The notes under the pieces are model-generated. The model made no database searches. It saw only the letters and a list, made by a program, of their open reading frames with translations, and had not been told where the DNA came from. Below, one piece after another: positions 34,701-46,900 of a stretch of DNA of 64,000 bases (position 1 is its first letter; each line of letters opens with the position of its first letter). The stretch lies in NCBI GenBank assembly GCA_014904845.1, contig MU119202.1:1-64000 (forward strand), read 5' to 3'. This stretch comes from Acephala macrosclerotiorum. Lineage: Eukaryota > Ascomycota > Leotiomycetes > Helotiales > Mollisiaceae. The translations under genes and the position numbers were made by a program.

Positions 34701-36457
34701 TCACGAGAAAGTCTGATTGGGAGTCCGCACTTGCTGAGGCTGTCAAGTCCTCTAAGCCGAGATTGCAGCGTCCTCGATGCTCGAAGGCAATGTGGGCTGA
34801 TGCTCTTGCTGAAGCTGTCTCTAAGAGTAGAATCCCAAGACCAGTCAAGGTTCAGCGATATGATCCTTCAGTCTTGCATCCCGTGTTCTTCACGAAGTCG
34901 CTTTCGACAAGCGCTAAAGATGTTCACCCAGCTGCCATGGGTCATGTAGCTTCGAAGTACGACCCTTCAGTGCTGCACCCTGTCTTCTTCACCCAATCGC
35001 TTCAGACAAACGTCAAGGATATCCATCCAGCTGCGATTGGTCGCGTTTCAAAGAAGTATGATCCTTCGATCTTGCACCCAGTTTTCTTCACTGAGTCGCG
35101 CACCTCGACCACCTATGATGTCCATCCCGCTGCGATTGGCCACATCTCCAAGGTAACCCGACCTAGCATGTGGGCTTCGTCTTCAGCTAGAGCCACACCC
35201 AAAGCCGCATCGCTTTGGTCAAAAGATACTGTTCTGCCCCGCAAGTCAACTGATGAGGCAAGCATCATCGCCGGGCCTGTCCGAAAAGCTTCCGTTCCTC
35301 GAAGCGTTGAGCTTCCAGTCCTTGAGTCCAAGGCGTGCTGGCAACCAAGTAACACTGCTTCTGTTGAGCGAAATTGGATTGCCTCAACTGTGGTTGAGTC
35401 TCCCAAGACATGGACTCCACGTTCCCAGTCTCCATTGAGAGAGCAGGGCAATTCCAGCATGTGGAGTGCTCCAGCTATCTCTTTGCCAGCCTTGCCAAGC
35501 ATGTTCTCTCACATCAAGAACGACCTCGTCCGAAAGGCACCTGTTGCCCGAAGCGTTGAACTTCCCGTCCTTGAATCCAAGGCATTCTGGCAGCCAGCGA
35601 AAATTATCTCTGTTGAGCGAAATTGGATATCATCTGCCCCTAGTTCTTTAACAAGAGCGAATCCCCCGAAGACATGGACTCCTCGTAGACAATCTCCATT
35701 GCAGACACAGGACAGCATGAAGATGTGGGCCGCTAAGGCCAGCTCCGCTCCCTCCTCACCAGATATGTTTGCACACATGAATTCCGGACTCGTCCGAAAG
35801 GCTACTGTCGAGAAAGGGCTCGATCTCCCTATCCTTGAGTCCAAGAACTTTTGGCAAGCAACTAAGTCTGTTTCTGCTGAACGAAACTGGATCTCCGCCA
35901 CCGTCTTTCAGTCACCCAAGACATGGTCTCCAAGTGCCAAATCATCGGATTCGCAAGTGAAGGATAGTGACAGTATGTGGACCGCTAACGCCACTTCTTC
36001 ACCCACGTCGCCTGACCTGTTTGCACATGTGAAAGGTGGCCTCGTCAAGAAAAGTTCTCCTTCGCGACCATCGGCTCTTCCTCGCCTGAACTCGAGCGAG
36101 CTTTTCGGAAATGGTTCGACTACTTCTCAGCCAAAGAACATTCACTGGCTTCATACCACCTCAACTAGAACCACAAAGTCGGCAGCTCGTGCCCTTACAT
36201 GGACGGCACCGTCCGTTCAAGCAACGTTGCCAGCAACAGCAACCCAAATGTGGGAAGTACGCTCGGAGATCAGCCTCCCATCCCCAACACTCTTTGAGAA
36301 CCCACACAATCAGCCATGGAATCCCAAGAAGAGAGACGAAGCTTCATTGAGCGAGCTTGAGAGCGCGGAGTTATGGCGTCCGAGCATGACCCAGCCGGAG
36401 AGCCCAATAAATTGGCTAGTGAAGAGGAGGTTCTCAAGGGTTGAGTTTCGGTACTGA
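28737..36457 (+). CDS. Giant seven-helix membrane protein with a long repeat-rich disordered tail, five exons
   Basis: Exons are 28737-28783, 28837-29389, 29441-29528, 29577-32948 and 33003-36457. The sum is 7515 nt, exactly 2505 codons, giving 2504 residues. The first ~230 residues contain seven hydrophobic stretches, e.g. LVLVLFLLFAALWA, LILQGVLLARLVAGGLLVGF and TPIAIVVLALDAIIVGVLLV. The remaining ~2,270 residues are Ser/Pro/Arg-rich, low in hydrophobics and probably cytosolic and disordered. They include SPR/TPR-type phosphorylatable sites, an acidic patch (DDYDEDQDEMDPESDDDFDE), regularly spaced Trp in 'LWxx/MWxx' motifs and two families of tandem repeats. It resembles large uncharacterised ascomycete proteins sometimes annotated only as hypothetical or 'glycoprotein X'. 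The role is unknown; a membrane-anchored scaffold is possible. Exon 1 is the least certain: start and first intron (GTCAGT...GTGCAG) were chosen because they preserve frame and complete helix 1. Confidence 0.82.
34859..35157 (+). repeat. Three tandem 33-residue coding repeats (YDPSxLHPVFFT...VHPAA)
   Basis: Three consecutive 99-bp units inside the giant protein encode variants of YDPSVLHPVFFTKS followed by DVHPAAMGHV. The units differ at synonymous and non-synonymous sites but keep YDPS, LHPVFFT and HPAA. This argues for an old duplication held by selection on the protein rather than a recent slippage array. Confidence 0.9.
35279..36110 (+). repeat. Three to four tandem ~85-residue coding repeats
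   Basis: Units begin near 35279, 35529 and 35793, with a degenerate partial unit at about 36045; the period is about 250-264 bp. Each full unit encodes VRKA...V(E)LPxLESKxxWQ, then SVERNWIS, then SPKTWTP and a final MW...FxH block. The alternation of conserved Trp motifs with variable Ser/Pro linkers suggests repeated short binding motifs. Confidence 0.85.
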
Positions 36458-37015
36458 AAAATTACTTTAGCATAATCATGTGCTCTGTAGATAATTAGAA
36501 ATGTCCGTACTTTTGACATATTTTGGCGTGTTTAGGATGAGCATATTCGGGATAGGAGATTGTTGATACCCGTTCAGGTGGTGAATTGTCGGCTCTTGGC
36601 AGCCTTTTGTATAACCTTACGAATGAATTGCTTGTAAAATGTAACTGATGAAATCTTGAAGCTGTGCTGCTCGCTGTACGGCGAATGCGAGACGAAATCA
36701 AAATCTGGGGAAAGGTAAGTGGTGGGTTTGTCCCACGTGAGCTAAGCGATACCAATCAAAGCCTGCGAATCGCAATATAAATAGCGCCAAAAGATCATCA
36801 ACTTCGCAAGACGAAGTCCACGCGACCATCCTCACTCCTCACTCCTCACTCCCCAGCAGGACGTCGATCAGCCATCTGTATGCATTGGATTATATATCGC
36901 ACGTATTTTTACTTTGCATGCCGACTCTAAACGCCCCGAGTCTCCTAGAAACAAATAACACTCCCCTCGAATCTGAGTGACTTCCAAGTCCTCAACCTTC
37001 AACTTCCCACCGACA
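36458..37015. other. Intergenic, 3' flank of giant gene
   Basis: No coding sequence recognised. The interval separates the giant-protein stop from the epimerase relic. Confidence 0.5.
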
Positions 37016-37487
37016 TTATAAAGATAGAAATGCTTCCCCGGCAACCCTTTCAAGGAACCTCCACACGTCGGTGCAACATTCATCCAAAGTCTTCTCAGTC
37101 TTCCATCCCAATTCCTTCTCAGCTCTGCGCACTTTGGCCACACACATGCCGACGTCTCCTTCCCTCCTACCCAGTATTGTCTTACTCTCATTTCCGGAGT
37201 ATTACTCCTAAATCTCGAGCTTCGTCCCTTAGATATGAACAATCAATCATGAATCAATACACATACTAAGAACCAGAGAGTCTTACGTGCGTTCGGCCAT
37301 ATTTCACTAGTGACTTATGGTATCCCTGGTGATACCAACAGGCAGAATTGAACGAAGTCACTGGCCTGGTGATTCGCAATGGCACAATATCTGCGAACGG
37401 CGAAGAACGAGATGCATTCCAGATGTATGGAAACTTGAAAGATGAAACTCTTAAAGCCTCGAGGAGTGCCTTGAGCAGCACCACCAT
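37016..37487 (-). pseudogene. Remnant of a UDP-glucose 4-epimerase (GAL10/GalE-like) gene
   Basis: Minus-strand 37180-37016 encodes GDVGMCVAKVRRAEKELGW followed by KTEKTLDECCTDVWRFLER and a stop. This is the conserved C-terminal signature of UDP-glucose 4-epimerases (GDVxxxxAxxxxAxxELGW...DxWxF). Upstream, 37487-37270 has weak family echoes (a LLKALLEALR stretch, KYGRTHVRL for the YGRTK catalytic region) but in another frame and without the NAD-binding GxxGxxG or the SSATVYG block. It is a shortened, frameshifted relic. The C-terminal assignment is solid; the upstream portion is tentative. Confidence 0.65.
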
Positions 37488-37489
37488 GG

Positions 37490-39003
37490 GCTGTTGCCTA
37501 TAGGTATGAATCGTAAGAATCGTCGACGAAAGAACGATTTTATACTCTTTGGATATGTAGGCTCGAAAAATAAATGTATCACGTGGTGGATATAAATTCT
37601 CGATGGCAACTCTTATGTAAATTGAGCAATGAATTACTTCAAAACTTCTTTTTCAAACGATTATATAGTGAAAATATAATCTAGTCCCGTCAAATCACTA
37701 TTTCGAACGTCCTAGAGTAGCTGGATAAGGAGAGATCGCGCCACGTGATTCCAGCATCGTCTCCAAGATACTACTCTGATAAAGCCCTCCTTTGTCTTCC
37801 AAACGTCTTTAACACGCTATCAACCGGCAGATCAGCTGGTCCATCTGTCTCTCGTCCCCTCTCCGCTGGTCAGATTTATCTTTCGCGACTGTTCAATTTG
37901 TTTAAAGGACTGGAGGATAAAAACCCAACGGTATCCCATGAATTCCACGCCTAGATTTCGATATCTTATAAGGCGTTTACTAGACACTTGACAACGGTAC
38001 AAATATTAACAGCGGAGCTTCTCCCATCTGAGAGATTTGATAGCGGTAATATTAAGCATTGTCAACGTTACTCAGACCCTTCCTAGATGAAACAAATCTC
38101 TATCCAGGCGCGAAAGGATATTATAACATCGAGAGACATTTCACCAGCGAAAATTCCTTGTTCTATATAGACATGATAGTAAGATTAATGTTGATAATGA
38201 TAACTAAGGACGTACCAAAGGACACTGAGCCGAGAAAAAACAAGACACTAAACATCGCACATTAAAAAAACGAACGACAATGAACAAATGATTCTAAAAG
38301 GAAAAGGATAACGTCTTACTTTTTCCTACAATAGTCGTATCTATTAACTCTTCACCGTTGGGAGGTTGTTGTGGTGGTGAGGTGGAGTATTTATACTCTT
38401 TGACACAAGAGAAATGCTGGCGTGAATATGAGTCAGGGTTTAAAGTATAGAGTGTAGAAGGGTTTTGAATGTCTGTTGTATGGAAGAGGCGGTACGTGTT
38501 TTGAGACGTAGATCGAACGTTGTCAACTTATGGTAGCGAGAGCAACCGAATGCGAAACCAAGGAGGACGTGGGGGAGGAAGCAAGGGGTATAGCACGTGA
38601 TCTGTTCATCCGCACCTCGAAACCACCTCCTCCTTCCTTCTTCTTCAAAATCAACATCAACCACAGCACATCAAAGAAGCTAAAGTATTTATTATAGTCT
38701 TTTATTGATCAGCAAAACTAGAAGAAGGGACGCCTAGTATGCAGAACAACCAAGAAAACAAGTAGGTATCTCATCGCGAACCCCAACCCAATCACCAATT
38801 TTCCCCGTCTCTAACCCTCTGCTCCAGCGTTCCAAGAAGAAAAAGTCTATTACATACATGCATTATCCTGCTTGAGCTTCGAGTTTATTTTCTTAGCTAG
38901 ATAGCCAAGGAGACGCAACCCAAATTCCCCTCGCGCAAGATTCAACAAATCGCTGGCAGCAATGCGAACATCGGCAAGGTATTAAAAGGAAGGAAAGAGC
39001 TGT
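37490..39003. other. AT-rich intergenic region
   Basis: About 1.5 kb, with 37540-38310 notably A/T-rich and no convincing coding frame. It could be a mutated repeat. No long terminal or inverted repeats are visible by eye. The right part is the 3' flank of the ammonium transporter. Confidence 0.5.
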
Positions 39004-40921
39004 TTAAACATGCTCAATCCCATCCCTCGCCGCCTCGCTGCTAGAACCCAGTACTTTTTCGTCTGCAGAGTGCGTCATAGGCTCATGTCCATGAGCACTA
39101 TACTTACTCTCCCCATCCACCTCTCCAACATCATTAAGAACCTCCCTCGTCAACTCAACATAATCATAAGCAAACTCTCCAATCTCCGCATCATCAATAC
39201 CCAGAATCTCCGCTTCTTCCGTAGCTCTCAACGTCAACCCTGGAATCAGATTGATGACGAATAAGATGATGCAAGTACCGAAGAAAGAGTATACGCCTCC
39301 AGAAACGGAGTCAGCGAGTTGGTATCCGAGTTGTACCCAGTGGTGGTTGAGCCAGCCGCCGTCGATCTCGGAGAAGCCGTCGAGATGGGCTATGTAGTCG
39401 GCGGCGAAGAAGGCGGTGAGGATGTTGCCGATTAGACCGCCGATGGCATGTTCGGCGAAGATGTCAAGGGCGTCGTCGACGCCGAAGACGAACTTGAGTT
39501 TGGTTGCGTACTGTTGGAGGAGACGTTAGCGATGGGTTCGAAGGAGGTGGCACTGAAGAGGGGTAGGAGAGAGGAGAATTCCAGAGGTGCCAAATCTGTT
39601 GTATTCCAATATTTGGCATCTCGGAAGCTCAACCCCTCTCTTGTACCACTTCCCTCCCGAGAAATCGACGTGGAGCAAGGGAATGGAACTTACGTTAGCA
39701 CCTGCGGCACCAACGACACCGTAAATAACGGCAGCCCAAGCAGGAACGAAACCAGAACCAGGAGTAATAGCGACCAATCCCGCAACCACACCGGAGCAGA
39801 ACCCAACAGTCGACCACTTTCTCTCAAGGCGATAATCCAACACACACCAAGTAATACCACCCACGCAAGCGGCCAAATTGGTCACCACCGCAGCCATAAC
39901 CGCACGCATGTTAGCAGCAAGTGCAGAACCAGCGTTGAAACCAAACCAACCAACCCACAGGAAGACGGTACCGATGACAATGTGTGTAACGTTGTGAGGA
40001 CGGTAGTTGAGCTCGTGGGTACCATGTCCTCGACGCTTTCCGAGCATGATGGAATAGGCGAGGGCAGCGCATCCGGAGGAGATGTGGACAGGAGTTCCAC
40101 CGGCGAAATCGAGACCGCCCATTTTGAAGACCCAGCCCGAGGAGTTCCAGGTCCAGCAGGCAATGGGGTCGTAGATGATGGTGGACCAGACGAACATGAA
40201 GACGACACAGGGGAGCATGCGACCTAGGATTTGTTAGCTTGGATTTATTACTTTGAGTGGTACAGATAGGGTAATTTTTTTGTGTATCTGGAAATGAGGG
40301 GGGTAAAACGTACCTCGCTCAGCGACGGCACCAACGGCAAGAGCGACAGTGATAGCTGCGAACATGCCCTGGTACACCGCGAACAGAAGATCAGGAATCT
40401 TGCTAGATCCAACCGAAGGAGCAGCCAAGACATTTCGGAAACCAATATTCTCTAAATCGCCGATATATTTTCCTGCAGTGTGGGAAAAGGCGAGTGAGTA
40501 ACCCCAGAAGAACCATTGGAAGGAGACCACAGCCGTAGCCATGATGGAGAGCCAGATAAGAGACAATGCGGACTTCCTACGCGCGAGCCCAGAATAAAAG
40601 AAGCTACACAACAGTTTCGTCAGCGCTTCTATTGTACAGGTATTCGGGGCCACGTTTTCGTATATGCACTTACCCGACACCGGGAATCATGAGCAACACA
40701 AGTGCTGTTGAGGTGATCATCCAGGCGATGTCTCCGGCCTGTGGGTGCGTCTGTCAGCTCATTCTTCTTCAGATCGAGGGGGAGGGGGCGCGTACATCGT
40801 AGAAGATGTTGAGATCGGCAGTCAAGCTGTCTCCTCCAGTTGCGATAGTGCCATTGTAGGGGACCTTGATGGTATAATTCAAAGCGTCGAGGTTGTAGCC
40901 TCCAACTACTGGGTCTGACAT
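39004..40921 (-). CDS. Ammonium transporter (Amt/Mep family), five exons
   Basis: Plasma-membrane permease that imports ammonium. Exons are 40921-40796, 40738-40674, 40603-40314, 40223-39694 and 39510-39004; the sum is 1518 nt, or 505 residues with about eleven helices. Signatures include FFYSGLARRKSA after helix 2, DFAGGTPVHISSG (Amt signature containing the first pore His), FLWVGWFGFNAGSALAAN, and AEHAIGGLIGN (second pore His). Both twin-His residues are retained, as in Mep2-type transporters and unlike Mep1/Mep3 types, where the first is replaced. The C-terminal tail is about 85 residues, cytosolic and acidic. Introns are 57, 70, 90 and 183 bp, the last unusually long for this window. It is probably nitrogen-regulated: AGATAA lies at about 41232, some 310 bp upstream. 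Confidence 0.94.
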
Positions 40922-43900
40922 CTTTGCGGTGGTTGTTGTGCGAGCAAATCGAAGTTGCAAAGAAGTGGCTGCGGAAAGAAGCAAGGTAGAAGTCGAGAGG
41001 GTTCGCCTTCAGCTAAGAAGTGCAAACGCGGCCAAAGAGTGTATGAAGGTGAATTAGAACAGACCACGAGCAAAGGTGAAGTTTGACGCGAAAGACTCTG
41101 GTATTTGAAGGCGGTCGAAGTTGATCTCGTCGCGTGTCAGACGATTAGCGTTCTTAGGGCCTTTGAGAGACTAGGTGAGTCGGTAGTGGGGAAAACGAAA
41201 GCAATTCCCAATCCAGGTCCGGCTTCGACTCAGATAATCACCGCAGTGATCTGTTTGACGTTCACTTCTCAACCTGTTGGAGGGGCAAAGAGGGCAGAAG
41301 TTTTGAGGCGGATCATCCATCGATTATATATCAGACATCCATCCCATGCTTGCAGATTCATGGTGTACCAAGCCGACTTCCCTCCCCTGTCACAATCAAT
41401 ATTGGGGGGCCATTGTCTGGCTCTCCACCCTATTGCACCCAATCCCACGCTTATGCCTGCGTTCACTATTAAGGATTGTTCTAGCGCCGGTGCAGGCACG
41501 CAATGAGAGTATGCTGTCAGCCAGTCTGTGGCCCTAACGTTGACCCGCCTGTTAGATATCGCAGGAAGGCAGAGCAGCCAATTTGGGAACATCGCAACGC
41601 CCTTTTCGGAGTGCGATCACATCCCTACAAGCGCACCGCGCTCCCTTCCCAACCCCTGAAGCTGCAGCGGCATGTCCAACTGTTGCATCAATACGGGCTG
41701 GCCTCAGTGGCCGGCGAACGCCTCAGAAAAGGACTCTAAATGCGCCACGAGCTCCACAAGAGATAAGGAAACAGGCTCTCCAATCACCGCCCGCACTGTG
41801 TTCCCCCCGTGCTGGCAGGACACCACACAATTGACAACAGTGCCAAGAGATTGGAAGCGAGAGCGGGATCGAAGGACGCCCTGGTCGTGCCCTGACATCG
41901 ACATCGCAAGAGACCGGTCTGGGACAGTGGGAAGAACGCCATGGCGAAGAAAAGGCGCATCTGGGGGAGGGGAACAAATTTCCGTTTCTAGGCTGCCTTG
42001 AAGTTTCAAATGCAGACTCTGCATTCTTGCTTTGCACTGTGGTCTGTATCTCCTGAGAGAGGCGAGGCTGTCAGCGTGAAGCTCGTGTACCTGGAACCTT
42101 GGTCCAGCCAAACGGAAGGCGTGGACCATTTTAGCAAAAATCAATGCCCAACAGGACACGGTCGAGGCCAAGGCCAGTCTTACGACGACCGAGCATCTCC
42201 GGACACCAACTGATGATCACTGAGCGACTCTTCCGAAGTGTCCAGTCAGAGGCGTGATAATGGATGATCAATTGCCTGAGAACCGTCTTGTCGGGTTATT
42301 CAGAGTTTGAGCACAGCGTATCAGAGACTAGTGAAAACCTTCTAGAACGATTTGACGGGGATGGAAGACTCCACCATCGTAGCCGCTGCCAAATGCTGAT
42401 CTTGAATGACATGGACAAAGACTCCAGAGACTTTCAGTACCATCAGACTTACGACTTCACATGACAGTTGTAGAGACCTTCGGTATCATTAGGACCAGCT
42501 CACTGTTTACTACAAAGAGAAACGTCTATCTCTCTTTCAATATCAACATCATCCACACCGCCAAGTCAAGCGTTCTTCAATTGTGGCAACAAAATCAGCA
42601 CGGCTACACACCTTATTTCTTGTGCAAGCTGAGAAAGGCCAAAATGGTAGACTTCCATTCTTCCATTGTCTCCAGTCAGCCCTTTCAGAAGACAAAGACC
42701 CCGCATGACGGATTTTCATGCAGGAAATTGGTGATGCTTCTTCTAGATGCAAGAAGATTGGGGGTGTTTGCTTCTCTTGCTTCCACGTGAATCGCGAAGC
42801 TTGTCAACTCAATTGTCTGGCAGTTGATTGGGTCCACCAGTTTTCAAAACCACGTTTTGGGGCTTTTTCTTTCGTGTCAGGTCGCTGAAAGACATTCTAA
42901 TGGGCTGAGGAAAATTTGGACATCTCCAGCACTTCCGAAATCGCAGTCTTGAGTCTCGACTAGCTCAACCAGTTGAGTTCTTGCCGCTCTTCCTATCGCG
43001 TATGGATGTTGCAATCCAATCTGTCAGCGACATCCGGTGCCTCACTACGTTCATTAACTTCCTACCAAAAACGTACCCTCCCAACAGCTCCTTGTGTTCT
43101 AAGTCAACCAACTGAAGCTTTTCTCTACAGAGTACGCCATCTTCATATCAACCAAGCCCCTCTAAAACACCAAATATGCACCCAGAAAGCCCGCCTCTTC
43201 CAATCTTCCAAACAAACAACTTCATCCATATGTCCAGAACCAAGGTCCCGAAAGGGTCTCGGTTAATTCAGAGACCTGTCTCTAAACCACGCGTTAGCCA
43301 AGCTTCAAACCACAATATCTCCACTTCACTAAGAAACGGGGATATTGTCTTGGCCTAATATCTTGGCATTTCTCGTCAAAGATAAGAACTGTGAACTGAC
43401 CAACTGCATCTTCAACACCAAATCCGATTCTGTCTTGACTTTTCAAACTTTGATCCCGCCTCAACCGCGGCCCAGGCATGAAATGACACCATCACGAGCG
43501 CCCGAAATCGGACGGTGCATAAAGGCGCTGGTGAGTGATGAGAGATGTTTCACTCCCCACGAACAAAAACGCCAACGCCATCATCACGGGATTTGAAGTT
43601 TGCAGCGGGATGAAAGGCAGAGCTGATTCCATGTCCCAAGTCCCGGGCGAGGAGTGTACGTTGTGCGACGCGGATACAGATCAGCCCATCATTTCAGGGT
43701 CCTCGAGGCTCGAGGCTTTCTTCGAAAAGGATTTTCGTCTGCTGTGCAACCTCATTTCGAGGTCTGCCTCGTCATCGGGCGCGAGGCACTTGGAGCCAAG
43801 TCGCTGCTTCTATTTTTGGCAGGATTGTCAAGCTCCCAGACTCGTATTTGAATTTACATCTGTATCTGCACTCGTTCGACTCCTGCAACTGCAATTTTCC

Positions 43901-46900
43901 CTACGTCTCCAGGTTGATGCCTCTTCAAATTTTCTCTCATTTCTGCAAACATGCCCTCTCATGCACCCTTCAACAGTCCTCCTTCAAGTCTTACAGGTAC
44001 CCCACACATCCTCTCCACCACAAATTCTACAATCTCCCGTCCCATTCAATTCGCAATGCAATGCGTTTCCGTTTCGTTTGCTTCAGCCTTCATTCAGCCC
44101 GCCATCATTCCTCCCCCATTCCCTCCCATCCACTCCATCCCGCGAAACACGGCACATGCAGGCACTGCTCACCCCCAAATCCAATCCCAAGTCCTTCGAC
44201 GTCACCCTGTCTCAAATCCTCTGCATCTTTGCATGAAAAGTCGGCATGAAAATGCAAGGAAGAAATCATCATCGGCTCATGATAGGCCGCCCGAATCAAC
44301 CTCTCGGTAAGGAAGCCGAGGGGTGATGCCGTTCCGGGACCCGTGTTTACCCCACGCCAGTAAAAACGTTCGTGCATTTGGTCATCCCACCTTCCAAAAG
44401 CATTCAATTCGCGCGAATTTGGTGAAATGAGGTTGTATCGGACTTTCTGTAGTGGCTGTTTCAACCCCAGACACGAGCTAGATAGAGTATTGAGTCTATT
44501 TATTCGAGATTCCAAGACGAGGGTAGGATGCAGGCGGGTTCATTTGGGGATGGATGATCTTCGACCTTGTGCTTGGTAGGCGAAACGACGTGCATGATGT
44601 TGGTGTTCCATTCGCCTCTAAGGTTTATCCGATGAAGTTTGATTTGATCAGATAAACGAGTATCGCATCGGTAGTCAAATACGGAATAGTAGATCTTGCG
44701 TTACACGGGAGATGGTTGTGGTACGAGATGGACTCGAGCGAGGGAGTACACAAGATGTGGGTTCCCGCTTCGAGTTGATGATGATGCGATGGTAATTTAG
44801 ATTTGGGCCATGACGGGAGATCAAGTCTATCAGATGATGCTACAGCAATCTAAGGGCTCGTCTTTAAGTGATGAGGGGAATTTTGGGTCGATAAATCATA
44901 ATGGCAAGATTGCTCACTGGATGTGAAGCTGCCTCTCATGCTAGCTTCAGTCTATTTGATCCCGCACTGTTTGCAGTTATTGGGCTTACTTTGTTCATTG
45001 TTATTCTTGCTTTGCGTTCCTGCACTTGTTCGTATGCGTGTATGTCCTTCGTTGCGACTTCAAATCTCGGTCACTCAAATACCTTCCTCAACTTACCAAC
45101 ATATTTCAGACATCGTTCTTCTTTTGTGCTCTTCAATTGCAAATGAATTTCGTATCATCGCCTTACCAACACGTCACCACGGCCTCTCGCATTCCAAGCC
45201 CACCCTCCTGCATCTTCCCTCTCTCCATTCTCCACACCAACATCCCATCCCATGTCCTCGGTTCTCCTCTCTCCATTGAGATTGGGACATTAATTGATCA
45301 CCACGAGCGCGCGGACAGCGTAAATGCTGTGCGCCCACACGTGTGGATCTGGTCTAAATCTTGGTTCTGGACTCGAGGCACGAGTTTTGATGCAAAGTCC
45401 CGTGGTTTGTGGGACCTTGTGCGAGGGAAATTGTGAGTGACGAGGTTGGCTGTCGTCAGCTGATGAGGGATGTGGGTTGTACGAGACAGGGTGAATGGTT
45501 GAAGCAGTTGAGGAAGGAAGGAATGAATGTCCTTCAAGATTTTCAAGATTGTGAGAAAGGTTGGCAAGCGCCTGCATAGAACCGACATGTTGCGATTCTT
45601 TGAATGTCTCTCAGCATCAAAGAGTAAGATCGACACTCGACTTCGATTGGTGCAATGGCTACCAGCCGTACTTAGCGCAAGTCGTAAGACCCAAGACTTG
45701 ACTTAAGCAGAGGAGAGTACTGACGGCCAAGACCGAGATCGAGGTTCGAAGCCAGATTCACTCACTATCAACCTCCTCAAGTTTCCTTCCTCTAGTTCAA
45801 ACTCGAAACTTGGGATTTGCCGTCATTACCGCGTTTTCTGTCATTCTCAAGGTTACTATCATTGTCAAGGTCGTTGTCATGTTCCCCTCCTCGCTCTTTC
45901 CCCCTGACCATAACCACAATCCCTCGTCCTACCTCGCGCAGGAGTACTCAATCTGAACGAGGTCAAAGCCTCCGCAGAAGACGAATTCTATTTTTCAAGC
46001 AAACCCTTGGTACTGCACCAAATACACCACATCTTTTTGAAGGATCTTTTTCTTCATGGCTGTCAAGCAGGAGGATAGAGGTGATTTATTTATATACTCC
46101 CCCTCAGCTTCTTTCTTGCAGACAGCTTTTGCTTCCCTCATCACTTTCCTCGAGCTCTTCTTCAATTCATTACTTGTATCAAACACCAACAAAAACAATG
46201 GGTCCTTTTGCTTGTGTAAATGGGTCATAGCTGCTTCATCTTCGCTTCATCTTCGGGCATTTAATCCCACATCCCACCTACTTAAACCACCACAACTTTA
46301 CATCTCCGCGATCACGAAGATTACATGGTGGATAGGGGTGGCGTCTCCACGCCATGTATGTTTCGGACATCATCACAAGCATGTTTTGAGCACGCAGTTG
46401 AGAGATCTGTAGCTACCTTTAATGAAGCTGACGGTCTGATTTCCGCAGCATCCAACCGCGAAAGTGTCGACAACATTCCGTACAATGATAACAAAAGCAT
46501 TCTCTTTTCATTATGAGCAACTTTTTGGGAAAGTCGCATTTTGATCTCTACAAAAGCAGCTCTTGCACTGCAAGCATACCCTCATGGAAACAAGTTCATA
46601 TGAGCCCAAGATCTGGCAACATCTGGTCTGTTCCATGTGCCATTGCGGACAAGAGGATCATGTTGCACTGTTGTTTTTGAAAGGCGGTGAGTGGCCTTTT
46701 ATAGGTCTCTGGAAGGGAATAATTGCCGTTTCTATGTCCGGCATCAAGGTGATGACGCGAGCGGTGCTGAATCACGGTTCTACACACCGTTACTCTTCCC
46801 AGAATGGAAGGCTCAAGCACGGTGAATACAACGAACACTATTCTGAGTTCGAAAGAGTTCAAAAATGGCGAGAGCAACGAATAATCTCTTTTGCTTTTAA

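Noticed and set aside
41704..42171. 155-codon minus-strand frame upstream of the ammonium transporter
   Set aside because: No motif or splice evidence; Cys/Arg/His-rich composition typical of chance frames.
43535..44310. Overlapping 119-233-codon frames in three plus-strand phases
   Set aside because: All are driven by a pyrimidine-rich tract (Ser/Pro/His/Leu-rich); none has a family motif and they exclude each other.
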